From Ruminococcaceae bacterium UBA5406 (GTDB taxonomy: Bacteria; Bacillota; Clostridia; Oscillospirales; Acutalibacteraceae), in contig DHNW01000014.1 of the NCBI GenBank assembly GCA_002407675.1, forward strand, positions 1-15,157: a stretch of 15,157 nucleotides of DNA, read 5' to 3'. The position numbers were made by a program, and so were the translations under genes. The notes under the pieces are model-generated. The model was not told the origin of the DNA. It saw nothing but the letters and a program-made list of their open reading frames with translations, and made no database searches. The stretch's first letter is position 1. The number at the start of each line of letters is the position of its first letter. Of the stretch, positions 1 through 8,362 are shown piece by piece.

Positions 1-193
1 ACTTGCGGAAATCCCATTTGTGGTAACCAGTGTCCTCCTCAGTGAGGGGAATCCAATCGTGGAAGCGCTCAATTTCCAGATTCCAAAAGCGCCGCTCGCG
101 TCTGTATTCAGGCATCTCATCCCATGTTACATTTGCGTCCAACGAAATGAGCGTGTGCCGTAACTTTGTCCGCAGTCTGGAAAGTGCGAAATC
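1..193 (-). CDS. Unidentified open frame, C-terminal end outside window
   Basis: After the TGA of the carboxylesterase the same minus-strand frame stays open for 64 codons to the left edge. The translation looks protein-like, rich in Trp, Arg and Glu (MPEYRRERRFW, then FHDWIPLTEED and YHKWDF). The only in-frame ATG is at 113-115, with a poor ribosome site in front, so the start is uncertain. I do not recognise the family. It could be the next gene of the operon, a decayed gene, or a tail once joined to the esterase. A 64-codon frame without stops can also arise by chance, so support is modest. Confidence 0.3.
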
Positions 194-1741
194 TCAATAA
201 AGAACAGTTCCCTCAAAGGGCAGCTTTGAAGCAACTTTATGATGCAATTCAATTAGTTCATTATCGTAGTTATGTTTGACGGCACATGTTCTGTCAAAGA
301 TCATGGTAGCTTCGTCTCCGGGCTTACATGCCGGCCAGTCGGGAAGGCTCGCGTAATTTGGGTCACCCTTTCTCGCGAAGTGAATCCATGCCCCAAAGAT
401 CTGGTCTTCCAGTTTGTCGGAAACTCCCGGCACATTGCAGATCGGGATTTTTTCCGTGTTGTGAAAGACAAATGGAAGTTCGGAACAATGCCATGCCGTT
501 TTTCCGCCATCGTATGGGAATTCAAAAGCAAAGAGATACGAATAGGTCGGCGCCTGCTTATGCATCGCTTTCTTCGCGATAAAATCCTTGGTGGGAAAGC
601 GGAAAAGTGAATCCAAATCCAGAAGGTCCGTGAGGTTTCTATCAGGATAGGCTTTCCTGAAGAGCCCCAACAGTTCATCGGCGCTGTCGCCGTATTTTTT
701 AACGATCATTCCTTCCATTTCATCCTGAGAAAGCTGATGCTTATTCGGAATGCCTGGCCCAAAGGCGAATTCGCCTAACACCGTACCAATCATGACCGGT
801 ATTGTTTTCGCATGCTCCGTGAAGCCCACTTCACGCGGATCGCCGAGGTAGAAGTCGTTCTGAAGTGGAATGCAGCCAATATAAGCTCCTTGTTTTGCAA
901 TGTCAGGAGCAACCTTTTTATAAGCCTCGGCAAGAGTGGCATAAGGAACTGTCACCAATTTCTCCGCATCATTCTTTTCCAACCCGAGTTCTTCCAATAT
1001 GGCGTTGACGATCATGGTTCCATCGCCTTTTGCACCGTTTGTAAAACCGGAAAGCACGCCGCTTTCAATAATGCCTTTCTGGAACAAACCGTCCGCACTC
1101 GCCGTCTGCATCAAAGACCAGATCTTCATGCCTCCGCCCGACTGACCAAACAGCGTGACATTTTCAGGATCTCCGCCAAAGTTCGCAATGTTCTCGTGAA
1201 TCCATTTTAATGCTGCCACAATATCGGCGTTCCCTGCATTCGCAGAGTTTTTGAACTGTTCCCCAAACGGCGACAAATCCAGGTAACCGAGAATATTGAG
1301 ACGATGATTAATCGACACGACAACTACGTCGCCGTATTTGCTCATGTTTTCTCCGTCGTAGGCCACCTGTTCAATCGATGAGCCTGCGGAGAAACCGCCG
1401 CCGTGAAGCCACACCATGACAGGCTTTTTTGAAGACGGGCAAATGCTTTGCGTCCAGATATTCAGATACTGGCAGTTTTCATTATTCAGCCAATAGCGGT
1501 GCGGAACCATCACTTCACCCACTGGAACGGGGTCTGCAAGGATGGGACAAATGTAGCCGTAAGACATTGCGTCTTTCACGCCGTCCCATGGCTCGACTTC
1601 CGTTGGCATTTGGAATCGCTTCGCATCGGCGTATTTGATTCCGTGAAATGTGTAAGTCCCGTCAATGGCGTATCCGCGCAGTTTTCCGGCTTTTGTTTGA
1701 ACGACGGGCTCCGTTGAGGAACAAACGAATTTTTTTGCCAT
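194..1741 (-). CDS. Type-B carboxylesterase (carboxylesterase/lipase family)
   Basis: A 515-residue alpha/beta-hydrolase of the type-B carboxylesterase family (PnbA-like, COG2272), which hydrolyses carboxylic esters. It has no signal peptide, so it is probably cytoplasmic. The oxyanion-hole HGGG is at residues 113-116. The nucleophile elbow is GQSGGG with Ser201, where most relatives have GESAG. Glu324 (VLGEF) and His418 (HCSELPF) complete the likely triad. Length is normal for the family. The ATG start is preceded by AGGAG, though the spacing of about 12 nt is long. It is the last intact gene of the minus-strand sugar operon and lies about 100 bp after a rhamnosidase remnant. That suggests it removes acetyl or aromatic ester groups from a plant-type oligosaccharide or glycoside. 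The substrate is inferred from context only. Confidence 0.9.
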   Translation of the reverse strand: MAKKFVCSSTEPVVQTKAGKLRGYAIDGTYTFHGIKYADAKRFQMPTEVEPWDGVKDAMSYGYICPILADPVPVGEVMVPHRYWLNNENCQYLNIWTQSICPSSKKPVMVWLHGGGFSAGSSIEQVAYDGENMSKYGDVVVVSINHRLNILGYLDLSPFGEQFKNSANAGNADIVAALKWIHENIANFGGDPENVTLFGQSGGGMKIWSLMQTASADGLFQKGIIESGVLSGFTNGAKGDGTMIVNAILEELGLEKNDAEKLVTVPYATLAEAYKKVAPDIAKQGAYIGCIPLQNDFYLGDPREVGFTEHAKTIPVMIGTVLGEFAFGPGIPNKHQLSQDEMEGMIVKKYGDSADELLGLFRKAYPDRNLTDLLDLDSLFRFPTKDFIAKKAMHKQAPTYSYLFAFEFPYDGGKTAWHCSELPFVFHNTEKIPICNVPGVSDKLEDQIFGAWIHFARKGDPNYASLPDWPACKPGDEATMIFDRTCAVKHNYDNELIELHHKVASKLPFEGTVLY

Positions 1742-1782
1742 GGTTTTAATCCACTCCTAACTGTTTCAGCCATTCAAAATAG

Positions 1783-1805
1783 AGAAAGTTTTCCGTACAC
1801 TTTCT
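1783..1805. repeat. Inverted repeat upstream of the esterase
   Basis: The arms AGAAAGT (1783-1789) and ACTTTCT (1799-1805) are perfect 7-bp inverted copies separated by 9 bp. They lie about 42-64 bp before the esterase start. This could be an operator or a weak stem-loop in the transcript. I find no convincing -10/-35 pair beside it and no T-run after it, so its role is open. Confidence 0.3.
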
Positions 1806-1839
1806 TCAAATGCTGATATGGAAAGCATTAATATTCATT

Positions 1840-2160
1840 TCATATATCCGTGCCGCCCATTGGACTGTTTTTATCCGAATTGTCGAGCGCCAGCCAGTCT
1901 GCAAAATGGAAGCCTGTTTTCCAAAGCCTTGTGCTTTCGTTTGGTCCACTCCTTCTCGTTGCAAGCGGCTCCAAACCCATAAAAGTTCTGCCGGTCTTTT
2001 CCTGTCGGTTCGAGCGTGTTTTCCATGTCGGTCATGGAATAACCGGTTTTTTGACGATCCACGGATTCTGCTGCGTTGTCGAGATCCACTGCTTCATTTT
2101 ATTATTCTCTTTCTGCAATAACAAAATCTGTTTGCCGGAATATCCTACTGATTCCGGCTG
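1840..2160 (-). pseudogene. Decayed alpha-L-rhamnosidase (GH78) remnant
   Basis: Three minus-strand frames carry pieces that read in order like the catalytic domain of GH78 rhamnosidases. Positions 2160-2032 give GKQILLLQKE..MKQWIS before a TGA. A second frame is open over 2089-1871. Positions 1911-1840 give FHFADWLALDN..GGTDI and then a stop. The pattern 'MKQWV..' followed by 'FHFGDWLALD' and 'GGTD' is characteristic of GH78, from memory of the family. The spacing between the two blocks is about 35 residues longer than I would expect, and the frames disagree, so the gene is broken and rearranged. Everything before and after this part of a protein of roughly 700-1000 residues is missing. It lies between the GH2 gene and the esterase, in the same orientation as both. 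Confidence 0.5.
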
Positions 2161-2198
2161 CTATGGGCTCCACATATCGTTAATTGTAATAATTTTAA

Positions 2199-2221
2199 GC
2201 TGAACGTCAATCGTTTTCAGC
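2199..2221. terminator. Possible weak stem-loop after the GH2 gene
   Basis: The sequence can fold with GCTGAA pairing to TTCAGC around an 11-nt centre, or with a longer bulged stem using AACG/CGTT. It sits about 60 bp past the GH2 stop. In the minus direction it is followed by an AT-rich stretch without a clean T-run. It could end or weaken the importer-GH2 transcript before the rhamnosidase remnant. The rest of 2161-2281 shows nothing recognisable. Confidence 0.2.
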
Positions 2222-2281
2222 CATAGTTTCTTTATCTCGTTATTCTTTGCAGCCCAAACGGTTCACATATTAATATACAAC

Positions 2282-4567
2282 TCAACTTTTCGGGATAACA
2301 TTCAGCTCGCTGTTGATTGCATTCAGCAATTCCTTTGGAATTCGAAATATCGAGCTTTTATGCATATCTTCAATGGTCATAAGACCTTTCATCATCTGAA
2401 ATTGCGGGCTTTCCATTGTATTGCCGAAATATTTCCCTAAAACCGATTTTGCCTTATCGCTTTTTTCGATTTCTTCGATCGTATCAAATATGGAATAGAA
2501 GCCTTCCTGAACAGTAATTTCTTTGGTGTGAGTTAAATCAAATCTCTCGAACCAATTTGTAACGTGTCTTCTTCCTTCTGTTTTTTCAAGAGTATAGCTC
2601 TTATCCTTCTCGGAAACGCGATTTAAAATCATTTCGTCGCAATATACATTTCCATGCTCGTCAAAAGCTTCTGCTTTTATTATATTCTTTTCCAGAGGCA
2701 GCCGTATACCGGAAAACTTTTTAACCGGGTCTGTATCAATCATTTCACCGACGTTTGAATCGTTCAGGTATAATCTGACCTGTTTCAAATTGGAGAAAAC
2801 AATAATATCATTAACCGTTTCGTTTCGATTTGTAAAGCGGCTCCCCGCCAGTTTGACGAAAGGTTCTTTGGACCAATACGCTTTATAAAGATAAAAAGAA
2901 TCCTTTTTCAGTTTCCGGTCAATTGTTACAAGACCTTTTTGATTTTTGCCTTTCATTCCGCCTTCGTTCCTGTTGTTGCTCCCGAAGTCGAACAAAGCCC
3001 ATACATAGCCGCCTAAAACAAACGGCCTTTCATAGATAGCCTGAAGTGCGTGATGCAAAAACAAGACCTGAAATTCCTCTGAATAGTCCATCCTTGCCGG
3101 ATTGGCGGAGTGCAGCCTCGGGTTGGCGTCTACCCCATATTCCGTAACCAAAACGGGGATATTGGGCTTCGTTTTATGAAAATCATCCAACCGTTTTTCC
3201 AGGTCCGACATTTCTCCATAATACCAGCCGTAATATAGATTATATCCGACTAAATCTGTAAGATCATTTAACTTGCTGTCGTTGCAGACCGTATACTCAT
3301 TGGCTTGTGCGATGTATCGGCTTGAATCAAGCTTTCTTGCCAGAACGGTAAGATCGTTAACCATTTTATAAATTCTTTCATTTTTCACAATAAGCTCAAT
3401 TTCATTCTGAACGCCCCAGCAATAAATAGAGCAATGGTTGTAAGCCTGCTTGATTAATCGTTCCAATTGATCCTTTGCATTCCGGTTTTCCTCGTCATAA
3501 GCTGTTGGAATGCTGATAAATGGTATTTCCGCCCAAACGAGAATGCCATTGCGGTCACAAAGCGTATAAAAATAATCATTCTGCTGATAATGCGAGAGTC
3601 GGACGCTGTTTGCTCCTATTTCCTTGATAATTGACATATCCAGATCCATGTGCTCTTTCGTCAGGGCATTCCCGATTCCTCCAAAGTCTTGATGACGGCT
3701 TACACCCTTGATTTTAATCGGTTTGCCATTCAGGAACATTCCCCGGTCAGGGGTAATTTCTATCGTCCTGAAGCCGATTTCCACTGTTCTCAGGTCATAA
3801 ACCCTGCCGTTCAAAGATAATTCGCATTTTACCTGATAAAGATAGGGATTTTCGATTCCCATCCAGAGATTGGGATGATCGATCTTCCTGACCAATTCGA
3901 AATTTGTTTTTTTTGATACTTCGATGTCAATATTTTTTTCCCAGACAACATTTCTTCCCTTATCGAATAAGGTAGCTTTCACATTGGCTTTTTCTTTTTC
4001 ATCCAATTCATTAACGATGTTCCCTGTTATCTTTAATTCAAAAAGGTTCTCGCCAATGCATCTCTGCGTTACATAAATTCCATCCCTGCCGTGATCCATC
4101 AAATCGAAATGGAGCGGTTCCGCTGCCACTAAATTGACGCCGCGGTAGAGTCCCCCATAAAAAGAGAAATCTGCCATTAAGGGATAAACGTTGTCGTTTG
4201 AGCTGTTATCGACGATAATAGAAATCAGGTTATCTCCCAATTTTATGAAAGGATTCAGCAAGACCCGGTATAATGCAAATCCGCAGTCGCTGCTTCCGGC
4301 TTTTTGACCATTGACGAAAACTTCGGAGGTCAATGCGGCTGCTCCGACTTCCAGGAACAGGCAGCGGCTGGAATATTCTTTACTCAAGTGGAACTTCTTT
4401 TGATACAGGCACTTTCCGTGAAACATTCCATCGCCGTTCTGCCCATCCGTTGCATTAAAACAATGCGGTAAAGAAACGGGTTCCCCATACTCAACTTCTT
4501 TTCCCAGGCACGAGCCTTGAAAATTCTTAACAAATATCCAATTGTTGTTAAAATTCAGCGTTTCCAT
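2282..4567 (-). CDS. Glycoside hydrolase family 2 (beta-galactosidase/beta-glucuronidase type)
   Basis: A 761-residue GH2 enzyme that removes beta-linked galactosyl, glucuronosyl or mannosyl units. The chosen ATG at 4567 has GGAG 9 nt upstream. The frame extends to a TTG at 4648, but that extension has no ribosome site and does not look like GH2. Domains in order are an N-terminal jelly-roll (about 20-150), an Ig-like domain (about 165-270) and a TIM barrel (about 275-560). The acid/base Glu389 lies in WGVQNEIE and the nucleophile Glu476 in VTEYGVD. A C-terminal region of about 200 residues ends in a short helical segment. No signal peptide is present, so it is intracellular and acts on imported oligosaccharide. 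It follows the permeases after a gap of about 150 nt with no terminator, so it is probably cotranscribed. The exact sugar cannot be read from sequence. Confidence 0.92.
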   Translation of the reverse strand: METLNFNNNWIFVKNFQGSCLGKEVEYGEPVSLPHCFNATDGQNGDGMFHGKCLYQKKFHLSKEYSSRCLFLEVGAAALTSEVFVNGQKAGSSDCGFALYRVLLNPFIKLGDNLISIIVDNSSNDNVYPLMADFSFYGGLYRGVNLVAAEPLHFDLMDHGRDGIYVTQRCIGENLFELKITGNIVNELDEKEKANVKATLFDKGRNVVWEKNIDIEVSKKTNFELVRKIDHPNLWMGIENPYLYQVKCELSLNGRVYDLRTVEIGFRTIEITPDRGMFLNGKPIKIKGVSRHQDFGGIGNALTKEHMDLDMSIIKEIGANSVRLSHYQQNDYFYTLCDRNGILVWAEIPFISIPTAYDEENRNAKDQLERLIKQAYNHCSIYCWGVQNEIELIVKNERIYKMVNDLTVLARKLDSSRYIAQANEYTVCNDSKLNDLTDLVGYNLYYGWYYGEMSDLEKRLDDFHKTKPNIPVLVTEYGVDANPRLHSANPARMDYSEEFQVLFLHHALQAIYERPFVLGGYVWALFDFGSNNRNEGGMKGKNQKGLVTIDRKLKKDSFYLYKAYWSKEPFVKLAGSRFTNRNETVNDIIVFSNLKQVRLYLNDSNVGEMIDTDPVKKFSGIRLPLEKNIIKAEAFDEHGNVYCDEMILNRVSEKDKSYTLEKTEGRRHVTNWFERFDLTHTKEITVQEGFYSIFDTIEEIEKSDKAKSVLGKYFGNTMESPQFQMMKGLMTIEDMHKSSIFRIPKELLNAINSELNVIPKS

Positions 4568-4716
4568 TGCCGCATTCTCCATTCTTTCACAAATCGTTTT
4601 TTCAATCATACAGCCATCGGCTAAAAAATCAAAGGTTCCAGTAACCAATTTCTCAACTGTTCCGTTAATTTCCCGTTATTTAGAAAGCGGTTCTTTTTCA
4701 CATTGTAAAATTTGAG

Positions 4717-5613
4717 TCATCCCTTGACTCCGCCCAAAGTAATACCTTTCACAAAATTATTCTGGATCAAAGGATAAATGACGATAATGGGCAGAATACC
4801 GAGAACCGCCAGCGCCATTCTGACAGAGACCGACGGAATCGAAGCCAGACCGACGCTGGCATTGGAAAGAGAAGCACTGTTCGACAGATATTGAATATTC
4901 TGAATCATTCTGTTGAGCAGATTTTGAATTGTATACAGATCCGTCGCGTCAGTCAGATAAACATAGCCGTTCATCCAGTCATTCCAGTAGGCAATTCCAT
5001 TAAAAAGTGCAATGGTTGCTACAATCGGCTGCGCCAGCGGAAGAGCAACTTTATAAAAAGTTTTAAACTCGCTTGCTCCGTCGATTGAAGCGGCTTCCAG
5101 AATCTCGTCCGGTACACTGGTCACAAAATAGGATTTCATGAGAAGTACATTAAATGCGTTCATCAAAAGACGCGGAATCAGAAGTGCCCAGTAGGTATTT
5201 TTGATGTTAAACACCGACGTGTAATTGATGTAGGTCGGCACAAGACCACCATTGAATAACATGGTGAAGAATACGAGAAACGTCATGACGTTACGTCCGG
5301 GCAGTCCCTTGCGGGAAAGTGCGTAGGCAAGCATCGTCGTAATGGTAAGGCTGATTACTGTGCCAACAGCGGTCACAAAGAACGAATTGAAGTAACAGTG
5401 CAAAACGTTATTTCCGCTTTGAAACACATAGGTATACGCATAAGTACTCCATTTTTGGGGGAAAAAAGTATAGCCATATTTGATAAGCGTGTCGTTATCG
5501 GTCAGGGAAGATATAATAATAAGAATAATCGGTATAATGGCGAGCAATGCAAAAATCATCATGAAAACATTGCCGATTGCCTGAAAAGTTCTTTCCTCTT
5601 TGTTTTTAATCAT
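4717..5613 (-). CDS. Sugar ABC transporter permease, YtcP/LplC type
   Basis: A 298-residue inner-membrane permease of the carbohydrate uptake (CUT1) class, the MalG-like partner. An N-terminal membrane segment spans about 13-36, with several more hydrophobic segments after it. The ATPase-docking EAA loop begins EAASIDGASEF at residue 173 and is followed by LPLAQP. Length is typical. The ATG has AGGAGG 9 nt upstream, and this site overlaps the end of the preceding permease gene (14-nt gap), which points to translational coupling. With that permease and the upstream lipoprotein it forms the membrane part of an importer for an oligosaccharide or glycoside. No ATPase gene is present nearby. Confidence 0.93.
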   Translation of the reverse strand: MIKNKEERTFQAIGNVFMMIFALLAIIPIILIIISSLTDNDTLIKYGYTFFPQKWSTYAYTYVFQSGNNVLHCYFNSFFVTAVGTVISLTITTMLAYALSRKGLPGRNVMTFLVFFTMLFNGGLVPTYINYTSVFNIKNTYWALLIPRLLMNAFNVLLMKSYFVTSVPDEILEAASIDGASEFKTFYKVALPLAQPIVATIALFNGIAYWNDWMNGYVYLTDATDLYTIQNLLNRMIQNIQYLSNSASLSNASVGLASIPSVSVRMALAVLGILPIIVIYPLIQNNFVKGITLGGVKG

Positions 5614-5627
5614 AATCGATATTCCTC

Positions 5628-6572
5628 CTAAAACAGCGCACTGTCTTTGTCGATTTTACGCACCGCAAGGTTTGCTCCGAGGACAAGGACAAAACCGACA
5701 ATGGACTGATAAAAACCGGCAGCGGCAGACATGGAAATATTCCCAAGTTCAAGGAGACCGCGATAAACGTAGGTATCGATTGTGTTCGTCACCGGCAGCA
5801 GCGCGCCCGAGTTCTGCGGTACCTGATAGAACAGTCCGAAATCTGAATAGAAGATGCGTCCTACTGCCATCAGAGTCAACATGATGACCGTACTCTTCAG
5901 CATTGGCAGTGTGATCCACGTGATCTGCTGCATTTTCGAAGCACCGTCAATTGTTGCCGCTTCATAATAACTTCGGTCAAAACCGAGAATCGTAGCAAGG
6001 TAAATGATACTGCTGTAGCCAACCGATTTCCATGCGTTGACAAAAATCAGGATAAAAGGCCAGTATTTTGTAGTTGAATACCATGAGATACCCTTCATCC
6101 CGAAATGCTTTAATATCGTATTGTTGATGAAACCGTTGTCAGATGAAAGGAATGCAAATACGAGGTAGCTGACAATGACAGACGAAACAAGGAACGGGAG
6201 CAGAATCGAGCTCTGATAGAATTTTTTTAATGGCGAAGTCAGCTCGCTGAGTATGATTGCAACAAAGATGCTTAAAATCGTGTTGACGATGATAAAGGCA
6301 ACATTATAAAGGATGGTATTCCGGGTGATGAGCCAGGCGTCACTTGCAAAAAGATATTTGAAATTTGCCAGACCTGCCCAAGGGCTTCCCCAAATGCCGA
6401 GCCTAGCGCTGTAGGTCTTGAACGCTACCACGAGCCCGGGCAAAGGCATATAGTTATTGATGAACAGATAGAGAAATCCGGGAAAAGCCATCAGGTAGAT
6501 GGGCAGATATTTTTTGAATTTTTGAAAACTTTTTTTCTTCCCTTGACGTGTCGCAATATTTTCTGTAGGCAT
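5628..6572 (-). CDS. Sugar ABC transporter permease, LplB type
   Basis: A 314-residue MalF-like permease of the LplB/YteP family. The frame opens at 6647, but the ATG at 6572 is preferred because GAGGGAGA lies just upstream. The extra 25 codons overlap an intergenic hairpin. Hydrophobic segments begin at about residue 22. The EAA loop EAATIDGASKM starts at residue 204 and is followed by LPMLKS, as expected for contact with a shared ATPase. It ends in TAG, which overlaps the ribosome site of the next permease. It lies about 106 nt after the binding-protein gene, in the usual order binding protein, LplB-type, YtcP-type. Confidence 0.93.
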   Translation of the reverse strand: MPTENIATRQGKKKSFQKFKKYLPIYLMAFPGFLYLFINNYMPLPGLVVAFKTYSARLGIWGSPWAGLANFKYLFASDAWLITRNTILYNVAFIIVNTILSIFVAIILSELTSPLKKFYQSSILLPFLVSSVIVSYLVFAFLSSDNGFINNTILKHFGMKGISWYSTTKYWPFILIFVNAWKSVGYSSIIYLATILGFDRSYYEAATIDGASKMQQITWITLPMLKSTVIMLTLMAVGRIFYSDFGLFYQVPQNSGALLPVTNTIDTYVYRGLLELGNISMSAAAGFYQSIVGFVLVLGANLAVRKIDKDSALF

Positions 6573-6610
6573 GAAAATCTCCCTCAAATCATAAGGACGG
6601 ATGTGAAAAT

Positions 6611-6645
6611 GGGGAATCGGGAAGAAATCTTCTTTCCAATCCCCC
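6611..6645 (-). terminator. Imperfect hairpin between binding protein and permease genes
   Basis: A GGGG run at 6611-6614 and a run of five C at 6641-6645 bracket GGAAGAA/TTCTTTCC arms. Together they give a long but interrupted stem in the transcript. After it the minus strand has only a short ATTTT. In binding-protein importers such a stem often acts as a partial terminator or 3'-end protector, so that binding protein is made in excess of permease. That role is inferred here. Confidence 0.4.
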
Positions 6646-6678
6646 ACAACTTATCAAAACAAGACTGCGTTCGGTGTA

Positions 6679-8274
6679 TTATTTGGAAGCATTGGTTTTG
6701 GCCCATTTGTCAAGCTGAGTTTGCTTTTCGGCCATATACTTTTCAAGGCCGTTAGACTTCAGTTTGGCTTCCATTTCAGCTATTCCGGTGTCTGGATTGA
6801 CAAAACCGAACTCAAGTTGTTTTTGATACTGATTATAGACGTTCGTTAAAGCGGTGTATTCTGTGGTAAGGGAGCTGTTGTCAAATGTAAAACCGGCAGC
6901 CTTGGAAACTGTGGCAGTATCGTTGAATTTCTTCATGCGGGTCCAGATGTTGAGGTCGTTTCCAGCCCAGATATTCGCAATAAACTGGTTCGGCATTTCC
7001 CAGTTGACATTGTTATAATAGCCGGAAGTGGAAGCATTCAGATCGTTCGCAAAATCGATGTGACCGTCGTTTGTCTTTTTGTAGTGGGTCCCTTCAATTC
7101 CCCAGCAGAGATAATTGGAAACTGTCGTGTCGGAATAAGCAGCATTGAGGAACTGCATAGCTGCCACGGGATCCTTTGTATTGGAATTGATGCACCACGG
7201 CATCGCTGCAACGGAATTCGACGACTGAAAATCAGGTCCAAGTTGAAAGAAGAGCATTTCCTGACCGCAGAGGCCGCTTTCCTGCGCTTTGATGCCTGGT
7301 TTGGCGCCCGGCGTATATGCCATTGTGGTACCCGCCTTAACTTGAGATGTTGTGGATACGTCGCTGGAAAGCGAGTCCTTTGAAATGTAGCCGGCTTTGT
7401 TCCAATTGTACATACGGGTGCAAAAATCTTTATAGGTCTTGCTGGTAAAGAGGTCAACTACCTTGAGCTCTTTACCCTGGTTCAGCAGGACACCAAAGTT
7501 ATCTCCTCCGAGCCCGTCAATATCGCATGTGTGTTGAAATGCATGTACAGGCGTATAAACATATTTGTCCGGGTATTTCTTGTGAAGTTGAGCGAAAATA
7601 TCGTTAATTGTGTTTAAATCCGAATGGATGACTTCATCGCCCTTGTTTTTATACATGGAGGCATATTTATAGCCGATACCGTCGAGGTACTTTTTGCCGA
7701 TTGCAATGCAGTCCAGACCTGTTGCATTGTCCTTGTTTTTCGGCAGACCATAGAGAACACCGTTCACACGGCAATCGTCTATATATTTTTTTCCAACTGC
7801 TTTCTCAATATCGGCGCCGTAAGTGGAAATCAATTTATTCTTTTCCAAGTCGAGGCAATAACCGTTATTTACACTTGGAGTATATCCGATTAGTACTGAA
7901 TCAAAAAGATCCAACTGCTCTCCGGACGACAGGATCAGCGTCATCTGCTGCTTATAGGTCGCTGAATCAAGAATCTGAATCTTTACATCGAGACCGAGTT
8001 TCTTCTCTGTATACTGGCTGAGAGACGCATTGACTTTCTGCAGGTCTTTCGGGCTGCCTGACCAGTTCATGAAGGCCATAACGACGGTTGGATATTTGCC
8101 ATCTTTCTTGGCATTTGCAATCCTATCGTCAATTGCCTTCTGCGCGGCGTTGGCCGAGTTGGAACCGGATGCAGCAGGTGTGTTATCTGCTGCCGGAGCT
8201 GCACTCTTGCATCCGGCGAACAACGAACAAGTCATCGCAAGACTTAAAATGATTGCTATCATGCGCTTTTTCAT
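6679..8274 (-). CDS. Sugar ABC transporter lipoprotein binding protein, LipO/YtcQ type
   Basis: A 531-residue extracellular solute-binding lipoprotein. The frame is open to 8436, but the ATG at 8274 has AAAGGAGAG about 7 nt upstream and starts a classic signal peptide. That peptide has a positive MKKRM, a hydrophobic core and LFAGC, with the lipidated Cys at residue 22 (Phe rather than Leu at -3). An Ala/Ser/Asn-rich linker follows. The C-terminal part, about 400-531, ends in a Lys-rich helix (GLEKYMAEKQTQLDKW) like the DUF3502 end of LipO-family proteins that pair with LplB permeases. It is the first gene of the minus-strand operon and captures the oligosaccharide outside the membrane. The ligand is unknown. 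Confidence 0.93.
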   Translation of the reverse strand: MKKRMIAIILSLAMTCSLFAGCKSAAPAADNTPAASGSNSANAAQKAIDDRIANAKKDGKYPTVVMAFMNWSGSPKDLQKVNASLSQYTEKKLGLDVKIQILDSATYKQQMTLILSSGEQLDLFDSVLIGYTPSVNNGYCLDLEKNKLISTYGADIEKAVGKKYIDDCRVNGVLYGLPKNKDNATGLDCIAIGKKYLDGIGYKYASMYKNKGDEVIHSDLNTINDIFAQLHKKYPDKYVYTPVHAFQHTCDIDGLGGDNFGVLLNQGKELKVVDLFTSKTYKDFCTRMYNWNKAGYISKDSLSSDVSTTSQVKAGTTMAYTPGAKPGIKAQESGLCGQEMLFFQLGPDFQSSNSVAAMPWCINSNTKDPVAAMQFLNAAYSDTTVSNYLCWGIEGTHYKKTNDGHIDFANDLNASTSGYYNNVNWEMPNQFIANIWAGNDLNIWTRMKKFNDTATVSKAAGFTFDNSSLTTEYTALTNVYNQYQKQLEFGFVNPDTGIAEMEAKLKSNGLEKYMAEKQTQLDKWAKTNASK

Positions 8275-8328
8275 GATTCTCTCTCCTTTTGTTTCGATTT
8301 GTCTGGTATGCAGACTTTTTCCTCTTCT

Positions 8329-8357
8329 ATCATAGCGTTCTGCCGTGTGCGTGAGAA
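8329..8357 (-). promoter_or_regulatory. Candidate promoter of the importer operon
   Basis: On the minus strand, TTCTCA (8357-8352) is followed by a 17-bp spacer and TATGAT (8334-8329). The -10 matches consensus at five of six bases and the -35 at only four of six. That pattern is expected of an activator-dependent promoter. It predicts a short leader of about 50 nt before the binding-protein start. The direct repeat described next ends 5 bp before the -35. Confidence 0.5.
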
Positions 8358-8362
8358 TAACG

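Noticed and set aside
194..196. Esterase stop TGA as programmed readthrough or selenocysteine
   Set aside because: The family normally ends here and no SECIS-like stem is obvious; the open frame beyond is reported only as unexplained.
812..1210. 132-codon plus-strand frame inside the esterase gene
   Set aside because: It lies fully antisense to a gene with clear catalytic motifs; low-complexity shadow translation.
1810..2203. Two plus-strand frames of 103 and 117 codons in the gap between GH2 and esterase
   Set aside because: They overlap each other and are Cys/Phe/Ser-rich without domain character. The minus strand carries the better explanation (GH78 remnant).
4568..4648. 27-codon N-terminal extension of GH2 from a TTG
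   Set aside because: No ribosome site in front, and the sequence does not resemble GH2. The ATG at 4567 has GGAG at proper spacing.
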